From an uncultured Pseudomonadota bacterium (GTDB lineage: Bacteria > Bdellovibrionota_B > Oligoflexia > Oligoflexales > CAILAO01): a DNA stretch of 7,413 nucleotides. A model generated the notes under the pieces. That model did not search any database. It was not told where the DNA came from and saw only the letters and a list, made by a program, of their open reading frames with translations. Both the position numbers and the translations under genes were made by a program. Positions 1 through 6,140 of the stretch are shown here, piece after piece; position 1 is the first letter of the stretch, and each line of letters opens with the position of its first letter. The DNA lies in assembly GCA_903832105.1 (NCBI GenBank), contig CAILAO010000145.1, positions 1-7,413 on the forward strand, written 5' to 3'.

Positions 1-92
1 TTCCGAAAGAGATCACGTTGAAACCATAAGATTATGACGATGATTAAGTCTAAGTCTTCAACCTTAACCCAGTGTCATTCAGTACAGCCCTA
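1..92 (-). repeat. Truncated, diverged copy of the foldback element at 7179-7409
   Basis: Read on the minus strand, positions 58-2 match 7210-7266 of the plus strand without gaps, at 45 of 57 bases by hand count. The match includes the shared runs CTTAGACTTAATC and TGATCTCTTTCGGA. The similarity resumes at the end of the element: minus-strand TAGGGCTGTACTG (92-80) corresponds to TAGGGCGTGTACTC at the start of the right copy, with one base deleted and one substituted. The copy is cut by the window edge, so its other half is not visible. It begins 35 nt past the stop of the minus-strand gene at 128-868 and has the same orientation relative to that gene as the right copy has to its own upstream gene. 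Its greater divergence suggests an older insertion. The alignment is seen directly; calling it a mobile element is inference. Confidence 0.75.
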
Positions 93-127
93 GTTTTAGT
101 CTTGGTATTATACTTACTTCGCAAAAT

Positions 128-868
128 TTATTCGTAGGATGGTTCGATTTTGTTGACCACGAGGACTTTTCTCGACGGAATTTCGACGCCTAAGAAAGTC
201 TTGAACGTTCCAGTCACGATCACCGGTTTTCCCATGAGTGATTTTGCTAAGTCTATGAGGTCGTAAGTCACAAAGTCAACTTCATAACGTTCGCCGCCAT
301 GCATCAGTGCAAATCCCGTGGTTTCGCCGCCGATGGCAGCGTCTTCGCGTAAAATGCCTTCGATCATCAAGGAAGCTTGGTTGCTACTATCCCACGTTTG
401 ATTGTAAAGCACTTTGATTTCGCCGTTTCTTGTTTCTTCGACTTTAATCGTGTATTCGAGTGGCGCGAATGTCGGGCAAGACCAATTTCTGAGGTCGGTA
501 ATTAAAATTCTTCCTTCGCGATTTTCACCTGCATAAACGACAGTGCCGCAGGAGTCCATCGATTTTCGTGGTGTTAACTTGTAGCTTCTTGTATCGGGTT
601 CTACATAAAGTTCGCAGAAACCGACGACTTGATTGCTAACAGTGGCCATAAGACCTTTAGAACTAATGCTATCTGTCGAGATATCCATTTTTACGCCAGT
701 TTCGCATGTCGGCATTGAAGGATAAATCTTAGAAAGAAGAACAAAGTGTCCCGATGGATTTGATGCCGGTCTGGATGCCGAAGCAAGGTCTGAACTGTGA
801 TTGACGGATGTACCGCAAGCTGTTGTGATCATTCCTACGCCGATAATTGCCGCAAGTGCTTTTTTCAT
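128..868 (-). CDS. Secreted hypothetical protein, probable lipoprotein (246 aa)
   Basis: I do not recognise a named family. The N-terminus is a typical export signal: MKK followed by a hydrophobic stretch to about residue 17, then Cys18. The sequence before Cys18 is I-T-T-A-C, so the -3 position is Thr rather than the usual Leu/Val/Ile, and lipidation is probable but not certain. After a Ser/Ala/Pro-rich spacer (19-40) come four cysteines (55, 85, 107, 131), which could form two disulfides in the periplasm. The C-terminal part (about 168-244) has the pattern G-I-L-R-E-D, then GGETTGFAL, GKPVIVTGTF, and GVEIPSRKVLVV. It looks like a small beta-rich, perhaps OB-like, module. The ATG is supported by a GGAGA Shine-Dalgarno (876-880) about 8 nt upstream. 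It is separated by 187 nt from the marC end of the operon and is probably transcribed independently. Function unknown. Confidence 0.85.
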   Translation of the reverse strand: MKKALAAIIGVGMITTACGTSVNHSSDLASASRPASNPSGHFVLLSKIYPSMPTCETGVKMDISTDSISSKGLMATVSNQVVGFCELYVEPDTRSYKLTPRKSMDSCGTVVYAGENREGRILITDLRNWSCPTFAPLEYTIKVEETRNGEIKVLYNQTWDSSNQASLMIEGILREDAAIGGETTGFALMHGGERYEVDFVTYDLIDLAKSLMGKPVIVTGTFKTFLGVEIPSRKVLVVNKIEPSYE

Positions 869-1000
869 GATGTAATCTCCAGTAAATTAAAAGTTGTCGT
901 TAAATAACTCCACTCACCGCGAACAAGTGCATTTCGCGTGCCGGATGTGCTTATAGCGCAAAGATTAGGAAAAGTGTTAGCCTTGGCCAGCCAGTTGAGA

Positions 1001-1030
1001 GAAGGTTAGACGACATTTTGTCTAGCCTTT
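1001..1030 (-). terminator. Hairpin downstream of the marC operon, possible terminator
   Basis: Positions 1002-1011 (AAGGTTAGAC) pair with 1020-1029 (GTCTAGCCTT). They form a 10-bp stem with one G-T pair and an 8-nt loop. It lies 26 nt past the marC stop on the minus strand and is the strongest hairpin in the 187-nt gap. On the minus strand the bases after the stem are CTCTC, not a clean T-tract, so intrinsic termination is uncertain. A second, smaller palindrome (TGACT-AGCC-AGTCA, 1038-1051) lies between it and marC. The pairing is seen; the terminator role is inferred from position. Confidence 0.4.
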
Positions 1031-1055
1031 GTTGACTTGACTAGCCAGTCAGGAA

Positions 1056-1697
1056 TTAAGCGGCGAGGATTTTCATCATGACAAGCGCGCCCTTGATGCC
1101 GTTTAGAATAAACTGCACGGAAATGGCGGTTAAGATGATACCCATGATGCGGGTGAGAAGGCTAAGGCCTGTTTCGCCGAGGAAGCGATAGAGAATCGGG
1201 GCGGCCTTCAGGATAATGTAAGTTGCCACCATTACAAGAAAGATGGCCACAGTAAGTTCCACATGACGTAAAACACCTTGCGATTTCGATGATGCGAGAA
1301 CAACGGTAGAAATTGCTCCCGGACCGGCTAAAAGCGGGGTAGCAAGTGGAAAGATCGAGATGTCTTCTCGCTCCTGGACTTCGATTTGCTTGATTCCTCG
1401 TCCTCTGGCGCGTTTAGCGTTAAGTTGGGCGATCCCGATCTGCAACAAAAGAATACCGCCGGCGATCTGAAAAGCTGGAATCGTAATCCCGAAGACGTCA
1501 AAGATAGCCATGCCCGAAACGCCAAAAGCACCAAGAATCGCGCATGCGATCAGGCTTGCCTTGAGTCGAATGGTGCGACGCTCTTCCCTCGAAAATCGAT
1601 CCGTCAAAGCAAGATAGACCGGAATCACGGCGAAGGGATCGACGATGACAAAAACCGCGACAAACGAAGCGAGAATAAAAGAAAGCTCTTGAAGCAT
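1056..1697 (-). CDS. MarC family integral membrane protein (213 aa)
   Basis: Inner-membrane protein of the MarC/UPF0056 family (relatives YchE and YhgN). Established knowledge: the family was once linked to multiple antibiotic resistance, but that link was not upheld and its substrate is unknown. Six hydrophobic segments fit the family: about 6-28, 46-68, 72-92, 116-136, 146-166 and 180-205. Family motifs are present: DPFAVIPVY (20-28), FPLATPLLAGPGAIS (116-130), and RIMGIILTAISVQFILNG (183-200). The length matches the usual 200-215 aa. The ATG lies only 9 nt past the stop of the upstream outer-membrane protein gene. It has no strong Shine-Dalgarno (AAGG is about 15 nt away), so translational coupling to the upstream gene is likely. 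It is the last gene of the four-gene run. The family call is firm; the function is not known. Confidence 0.95.
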   Translation of the reverse strand: MLQELSFILASFVAVFVIVDPFAVIPVYLALTDRFSREERRTIRLKASLIACAILGAFGVSGMAIFDVFGITIPAFQIAGGILLLQIGIAQLNAKRARGRGIKQIEVQEREDISIFPLATPLLAGPGAISTVVLASSKSQGVLRHVELTVAIFLVMVATYIILKAAPILYRFLGETGLSLLTRIMGIILTAISVQFILNGIKGALVMMKILAA

Positions 1698-1706
1698 ATG
1701 TCTCTG

Positions 1707-2585
1707 CTATAGCCTTACGCCGAGTCCTCCCCATAGCGTGAAGAATGTCTCGAAACCTTCTTCGGTGGCTAGGAGGATGTAGTTTTTAACTTCGATTCTA
1801 AAAATGAACTGCTTCGCAAAATGATATTTCTGCCCGACGCTGCCGCAGATCATAGGAGATATCTTTGAAATGGGATCAGGTCTTCCCGCTGTGCCATAGG
1901 CGTAATCTTCGTCAGGTGTTGCCCCCGGGTTGTTCGCGGGATTTTTAGAATCAAATATTCCACGTGCATACTTGTCGTTTTTAAGGATTTCTTGTTGTGG
2001 GTAATATGACGACATGACGACACCGCCGCCGAAGGAAAGATAAAGATCAAAATAACTTGTCGCAGCACGTCCAATGATCTGTTTTCCATAGATTGGGTTC
2101 CAGATAGCGTTTCCAGCGATTAGGTATTTTAATTCTCTGATTGGGACATAAGCGGGTCCATAGTTTCCATCAGATCCTGCTGCAAGATCTTCGTCCGGAT
2201 TTCCCGTTGCGGCGCACTCGTTACCTATGATGGATTTAGGGTCGTTATAAAATGTTTCGATACACTGTCTCTCAATCTTATCCTTGTTGATGACTATCCC
2301 GAGATCGGCACTAAATCCCCATTCTTCGCTCATGAAGTAGGTCCCCGAAAGATGGGCGATGTAGCTATCAACATAAGATTGGTTTAGAACCTTTCCTCCA
2401 TCCGCCGCGAGTTCAAACTTTTTCTTCTTTGGATAAAGCTTATTCATCACGACCTCGTTACCTTCGGTCGCTTTACGATAAGTCGCGGCTTCGAGGCGGT
2501 CCGCCAGAAAGATCTGACCCGTCGCCAGGAGTCCTAAACATACACCCACACACACGAGATAGTGCTGCAAAATTCGCTTGCTCAC
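1707..2585 (-). CDS. Outer-membrane beta-barrel protein, myxobacterial/bdellovibrio type (292 aa)
   Basis: Probably an outer-membrane beta-barrel. The N-terminus has a long signal peptide: positive residues at 3-4, a hydrophobic core at about 9-27, and probable cleavage near L-E-A-A-T (31-35). The mature start, with VVMNKLYPKKKKFEL (45-59), then a glycine/asparagine turn, then paired aromatic strands (SYIAHLSGTYFMSEEWGF, 74-91), resembles the outer membrane beta-barrel domain family found in Myxococcus and Bdellovibrio. That family call is from memory of the pattern. Later strands alternate hydrophobic and polar residues (FDLYLSFGGGVV, 179-190; FIFRIEVKNYILL, 260-272) and the chain ends at GGLGVRL. 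A variable Asn/Pro/Asp-rich segment (about 112-150) and another at 200-240 look like surface loops. Translation starts at GTG (2583-2585) with AAAGGAT 8 nt upstream. Third gene of the run, 55 nt after the mutase. The ligand or role is unknown. Confidence 0.85.
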   Translation of the reverse strand: MSKRILQHYLVCVGVCLGLLATGQIFLADRLEAATYRKATEGNEVVMNKLYPKKKKFELAADGGKVLNQSYVDSYIAHLSGTYFMSEEWGFSADLGIVINKDKIERQCIETFYNDPKSIIGNECAATGNPDEDLAAGSDGNYGPAYVPIRELKYLIAGNAIWNPIYGKQIIGRAATSYFDLYLSFGGGVVMSSYYPQQEILKNDKYARGIFDSKNPANNPGATPDEDYAYGTAGRPDPISKISPMICGSVGQKYHFAKQFIFRIEVKNYILLATEEGFETFFTLWGGLGVRL

Positions 2586-2593
2586 AGCGTTCG

Positions 2594-2600
2594 ATCCTTT
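2594..2600 (-). promoter_or_regulatory. Shine-Dalgarno supporting a GTG start
   Basis: Minus-strand AAAGGAT, within AGGGGAAAGGAT, ends 8 nt before the GTG at 2585-2583. It supports the GTG as the true start of the beta-barrel protein. That start keeps the complete signal peptide; the next in-frame Met (residue 47) would remove it. Confidence 0.7.
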
Positions 2601-2640
2601 CCCCTGAAAATCATCAGAAAATCATCTTTATTTTTACGAG

Positions 2641-4449
2641 CTACTTGGCTAGTGCAAGAAACGTCTCTTCGATTTTCTTGACTCTTCCAATACAGCGCTC
2701 TTTTACGGATGGCAGATCTTTTTTCGTAAGACCCTGAGTCGATTCACGAACCGAAACATAGAATTTAATTTTCGGTTCGGTTCCTGAGGGTCTGACGCTG
2801 ATCTTGGTTCCATCCTCTAAGATAAATTGTAGCACGTCTGAGCGTGGAAGGGCGAGATCATTGACTTTTTTTAGTTTATCTTCGACGGAAGAGCCAATCT
2901 GGTATTCTTGGCGAATTTGAAAATCTCGTAAATTTCTGACGGGAACTCGGTCGATAACGGTCGGCGGGTTTTGCCGAAGTTTCGTCATCATCCTTCTGAT
3001 CGCCTCAGCTCCCTCTTTTCCGGGAAGGGTCAGATTATAGAGGGACTCCTGGTAAACACCATGGCGTAAAAACAGCTCATCTAGCAGTTGGGTCATTGTA
3101 AGTCCCTTGCTTTTATACCAAGCCATCATTTCGGCGGCGTAGCAGCAAGCAATGATGCCGTCTTTATCCCGGACAAACGAGTCGGCAAGAAAACCATAAC
3201 TCTCTTCTCCACCGCAAATGTATTTGCGATAGGGCTTTTTCTTACCAGTCTCGTAGTCTTCGATCAGTTGGCAGATCCATTTAAATCCGGTCAATGTTTC
3301 ATCGCACGAGACTCCGTAATATTTTGCGATGTCGCGCTGTAGATCCGTGGTGACAATGGTTTTTATGATGAGAGAACTCGCTGGAAGTCGTCCCAATTCC
3401 TTCATTGAAGAAAGGACGTATTCAATGAGCAAGGCTCCGATTTGGTTCCCGTTAGGAGTGAAGTAATTGTCGCCATCAGAACCTTCACGCGTGACGATGC
3501 CGATACGATCCGAGTCTGGGTCGGTCGCAAGTACGAGGTCGGCTTTTTCTTTCCTGGCAAGATCGAGTGCCATTTTAAGGGCGTTTGGGTCTTCGGGATT
3601 GGGATACTTTACAGTTGGGAAGTTCCCATCAGGGTTCTTTTGTTCGGGGACGACGATGACATTCTTGAAACCATAACGCCTCAAGGCTTCCGTGACAGGA
3701 TAGAGTCCGCTGCCATGGAGCGGGGTGTAGACGATTTTAAGATCTCGTCCAGTTTTTCTCAGAGAAAGTGCCTCGACTTTTGCGAGGTAGGGTTCGTCGA
3801 GTTTTTGATCTACTTCCTCAATAAGTCCCTCTTTCAGGCCTTCAGCGTAATCTAAAGAAGAGATGTCTTCGTAACCACTGATCGATCCGTAGACTTTGAT
3901 GATTTCGGTGTCGTGCGGTGGAACGACTTGGCCACCAGTCGTCCAGTAGACTTTGTAACCGTTATAATTAGGAGGATTGTGGCTCGCTGTGACGCAAATC
4001 CCAGCGTGGCACTCAAAGTGACGAACCATGAAGGAGAGCATAGGTACCGGTCTCATTTCCTTGACGATGAGAGCTTTGATTCCAGAACCAGCTAAGACTT
4101 CAGCTGTAGCATGAGCAAACTCTTTCGAAAAGTGTCTCGAATCGAATGAAATGGCAACCTTGATTTCCTTCTCCCCGGCATAAAAACGTTTGAGATAGGT
4201 GCTTAACGCAAAAGTAGCCTTTTTCACGTTATAAATGTTCATACGATTTGTGCCGGCGCCCAGGATTCCTCGAAGTCCTCCGGTCCCAAACTCAAGATCA
4301 CAGTAAAACCTGTCAATAAGATCTTTTTCAGCATCAACTTGACCCGATTTTTTTAAAAGTTCGGATACCTCAGTACGGGTTACTTGATCGAAGACCTTTG
4401 CCGAGGCCCAATATTCGGCCTTTTCCGTGATAGATTTTTCAAGCGCCAT
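2641..4449 (-). CDS. Phosphoglucomutase/phosphomannomutase, alpha-D-phosphohexomutase family (602 aa)
   Basis: Cytoplasmic enzyme that interconverts hexose 1-phosphate and 6-phosphate through a phosphoserine and a bis-phosphate intermediate. It links glycolysis or glycogen use to nucleotide-sugar and envelope polysaccharide synthesis. All four family signatures are present in order: the catalytic loop TASHNP with Ser156 (154-159); the metal loop ATDPDSDR with Asp310, 312 and 314; the sugar-specificity loop GGEESYG (413-419); and the phosphate-binding loop RPSGTEPK (553-560). FGTGGLRG (54-61) near the N-terminus, the GGEESYG loop and the roughly 600-aa length place it with the PgcA/PGM2 subgroup rather than the shorter ManB/GlmM enzymes. 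Glucose against mannose preference cannot be read from sequence here. The ATG has a GAGGT ribosome-binding site (4456-4460). The gene starts 21 nt after the aldehyde-dehydrogenase-like gene, so the two are almost certainly co-transcribed. No catalytic residue is missing. Confidence 0.96.
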   Translation of the reverse strand: MALEKSITEKAEYWASAKVFDQVTRTEVSELLKKSGQVDAEKDLIDRFYCDLEFGTGGLRGILGAGTNRMNIYNVKKATFALSTYLKRFYAGEKEIKVAISFDSRHFSKEFAHATAEVLAGSGIKALIVKEMRPVPMLSFMVRHFECHAGICVTASHNPPNYNGYKVYWTTGGQVVPPHDTEIIKVYGSISGYEDISSLDYAEGLKEGLIEEVDQKLDEPYLAKVEALSLRKTGRDLKIVYTPLHGSGLYPVTEALRRYGFKNVIVVPEQKNPDGNFPTVKYPNPEDPNALKMALDLARKEKADLVLATDPDSDRIGIVTREGSDGDNYFTPNGNQIGALLIEYVLSSMKELGRLPASSLIIKTIVTTDLQRDIAKYYGVSCDETLTGFKWICQLIEDYETGKKKPYRKYICGGEESYGFLADSFVRDKDGIIACCYAAEMMAWYKSKGLTMTQLLDELFLRHGVYQESLYNLTLPGKEGAEAIRRMMTKLRQNPPTVIDRVPVRNLRDFQIRQEYQIGSSVEDKLKKVNDLALPRSDVLQFILEDGTKISVRPSGTEPKIKFYVSVRESTQGLTKKDLPSVKERCIGRVKKIEETFLALAK

Positions 4450-4470
4450 GTCAATACCTCATCTCAAACC

Positions 4471-5982
4471 TTAAGTTTGTGGATAAAGAATACTTTGTGG
4501 ATACATTAGATATAATAAAATACCAGCACCATTGAACATGTGCAGGTTGTTTTGAGCCTTGCCTGTGAGCGGGAAGGTTTCTTCGGCCTCGATGGTCGGC
4601 AGATTAACAAGTAGGTTGGGCACCATAAAACGGATCTTCGACTGATTCAAGGCTTCGGGATCCCCAACATAGGTAGTTGCAAATGTTGCGTGGCTACTGT
4701 TAATTTGTTCCAGCGCGGAATCAAAATGATCGTATGGGTAAATTGAAATGTCGGGGCAAAACAAAATATTGCCTTGATATGCGCTCATCTCATCCACTTC
4801 CTTTAAAAAGTGAACGCCTGGAGTCACAAAAAATCCACCCGAGGGTCCGTTGACGGCTTTACCCCAAAGTAAGGTCTCCTCAGCATCGCGATTAGCCATG
4901 GTCTGGAAACGAAGGAATTTTTCAACGGCTTTTTTCGAGTAAAGAGGTCCCATTGCTGGTGACAGGGGCGAAGTTGTCGGTTCATCTGTCGGTCCGATTG
5001 ACAGGTTTGTAACCGTTTCGATGATGCGCTCATTAAACTCTTTCGCTTTTGATCGAGGGATAAAGACGCGACTTGTTGACGTGCAGAGTTGGCCTGCGGA
5101 TTTAAAAGCACCTTTTGCGACGATCTGAATGGCTTGGTCGACATTTGCTGATTCATGAATGATTGCGGTATTCTTCCCTCCCGACTGAAGGACCATCTGT
5201 TGATAGAAACCGAAGGCGCGACTCTCGCTCCGAATCGTATGACAGTGCTCGGGAGAGCCAGCGAATAGAACAGCACCGACTTGCTTGTCAGAGAGGGCGT
5301 GTTTGAAGGAGTCAAAGTCACCAAAGACGATATTTAGTGCTCCATTGGGAAGACCAATCTTCTCAGCGAGCATGGCATACAGCATCGCGCTCAGAGTCGC
5401 ATGGCCTGAACAGACGAGGACAAGAGGGCAGCCAGAAAAAACGGCTGAAGAAAAATAGAGGGCAAAACTTGTCATAGCCGAAGCAAAAGGCAGATAAGCT
5501 GCGAGTACCCCGATCGGTTTGAACTCAAGGCTGCGTGGAGTGGAGCATGCCTTTGCGGGTCCTCTCAATTGATCCATGATGATCTCACCTGAACTACTGA
5601 TCCACTCCAAATATTGCAGGGCTTTATGAACGGCCTCTTCAGCTTCCCAAGCGGGTTTTCCAGCTTCGAGACGAAGTGTTAGAGTTGCAGCATGTTGAAA
5701 GTCCGTCAGGGCTTGCCTGAAGCGGCGAATAAGCTCTAAACGCTCCGGTAAAGTGATGTTGGCGTATGCATGTTTTGCTTTTGCTGCAACATTGACGGCA
5801 TCCGCTACGACTTGCCTATCGCACCTAATTTCTATCAATGGCGTTCCCCGACTGGGATTATAGGATGTCTTAACCTGCTTTGTTTTCTGGGGAATCTTCC
5901 ACTCACCCCCGATCATGTGCCCTTTCCAGATGAGGGGAAAACGTCTAGCTTCAAGATGGCTGGTGTATTCCGTTACGTCCAT
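4471..5982 (-). CDS. Aldehyde-dehydrogenase-fold protein with degenerate active site (503 aa)
   Basis: Full-length member of the aldehyde dehydrogenase superfamily (usual length 480-510 aa). By remembered sequence it is most like succinylglutamate-semialdehyde dehydrogenase (AstD), for example the PF...GLPNGALNIVFG core (165-221) and AGQLCTS (296-302). The nucleophilic cysteine is kept (Cys300). Other hallmark residues are replaced: the oxyanion Asn of PFNFP is Ala167; the cofactor Lys of FKPS aligns with Val190 in LVCS; the second Gly of the FTGSxxxG motif aligns with Cys247; the general-base Glu of LELGGK is Gln266 in LQSGGK; and the Glu of EIFGP aligns with Ala401 in AYQGN. Normal NAD(P)-dependent oxidation is therefore doubtful. 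It has an intact frame and a strong AAGGAGT ribosome-binding site (5991-5997), so it is not a decayed gene. First gene of the operon, directly before the phosphohexomutase. No arginine succinyltransferase pathway genes are nearby, so an AstD role is not supported. Confidence 0.9.
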   Translation of the reverse strand: MDVTEYTSHLEARRFPLIWKGHMIGGEWKIPQKTKQVKTSYNPSRGTPLIEIRCDRQVVADAVNVAAKAKHAYANITLPERLELIRRFRQALTDFQHAATLTLRLEAGKPAWEAEEAVHKALQYLEWISSSGEIIMDQLRGPAKACSTPRSLEFKPIGVLAAYLPFASAMTSFALYFSSAVFSGCPLVLVCSGHATLSAMLYAMLAEKIGLPNGALNIVFGDFDSFKHALSDKQVGAVLFAGSPEHCHTIRSESRAFGFYQQMVLQSGGKNTAIIHESANVDQAIQIVAKGAFKSAGQLCTSTSRVFIPRSKAKEFNERIIETVTNLSIGPTDEPTTSPLSPAMGPLYSKKAVEKFLRFQTMANRDAEETLLWGKAVNGPSGGFFVTPGVHFLKEVDEMSAYQGNILFCPDISIYPYDHFDSALEQINSSHATFATTYVGDPEALNQSKIRFMVPNLLVNLPTIEAEETFPLTGKAQNNLHMFNGAGILLYLMYPQSILYPQT

Positions 5983-6010
5983 CGAATATTACTCCTTATA
6001 AATCGACCCC

Positions 6011-6039
6011 TTGGCATCAATTACTTTTATTTCTATCAT
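6011..6039 (+). promoter_or_regulatory. Sigma70-type promoter for the rightward gene
   Basis: The -35 TTGGCA (6011-6016) and -10 TATCAT (6034-6039) are separated by exactly 17 bp and match the sigma70 consensus at 10 of 12 positions. Transcription would start near 6046. That leaves about 95 nt of leader before the preferred GTG at 6141, but only about 11 nt before the upstream GTG at 6057. It overlaps a leftward -10 candidate (minus-strand TATGAT, 6040-6035), so the two directions could compete for polymerase. Confidence 0.6.
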
Positions 6040-6087
6040 ACAAAAAGCACAAAAAAGTGGTTACCTCCGATCGATTTATGGATTATA
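6035..6087 (-). promoter_or_regulatory. Leftward -10 candidates for the four-gene operon
   Basis: Two -10-like boxes face the operon. A perfect TATAAT sits at 6087-6082, with only a poor -35 (TGTATT) at 17 bp. TATGAT sits at 6040-6035, with a 3-of-6 -35 (TAACCA) at 17 bp. The A/T-rich gap must hold the operon promoter, because the run starts at 5982 and the neighbour on the other side diverges. Which box is used cannot be decided from sequence. Confidence 0.35.
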
Positions 6088-6129
6088 CAAAATCTAAGGT
6101 GCTAAATACAGCAACTAACGGAAAAAAGT

Positions 6130-6135
6130 GGGAGA
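6130..6135 (+). promoter_or_regulatory. Shine-Dalgarno deciding the GTG start at 6141
   Basis: GGGAGA ends about 6 nt before the in-frame GTG at 6141-6143. The two earlier in-frame starts (GTG 6057 and ATG 6078) have no recognisable Shine-Dalgarno. 6141 is therefore preferred. It gives a 345-aa protein beginning just before the conserved W-Y of the GYF_2-like domain. Confidence 0.5.
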
Positions 6136-6140
6136 CACTC

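Noticed and set aside
984..998. Match of CAACTGGCT (minus strand) to the centre of the foldback element, suggesting a third copy in the intergenic region.
   Set aside because: Only 9 bases, with no matching ends or flanking similarity; expected by chance at this window size.
1386..1712. Open frame on the plus strand opposite marC (108 codons).
   Set aside because: Antisense shadow of a clear MarC-family gene; the composition is charged and low in hydrophobics, with no ribosome-binding site or family resemblance.
2586..2640. Direct repeat of GATGATTTT (minus strand) between the mutase and barrel genes.
   Set aside because: Short and A/T-rich; no hairpin or terminator accompanies it, so chance is sufficient.
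3442..3855. Open frame on the plus strand opposite the phosphohexomutase (137 codons).
   Set aside because: It lies within a gene having all catalytic motifs in the other strand; the translated product has no recognisable pattern.
4824..5324. 166-codon same-strand frame inside the dehydrogenase-like gene.
   Set aside because: Out-of-frame shadow rich in Ser, Arg and Gln; the main frame carries the ALDH motifs continuously across it.
5989..6039. Minus-strand 16-codon reading frame (ATG at 6039-6037) ending in the ribosome-binding site of the dehydrogenase-like gene, a possible leader peptide.
   Set aside because: The nearest Shine-Dalgarno-like GGAGGT (minus strand) is about 23 nt from the ATG, too far, and the ATG overlaps promoter candidates. 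There is no composition or repeat-codon signal of attenuation.
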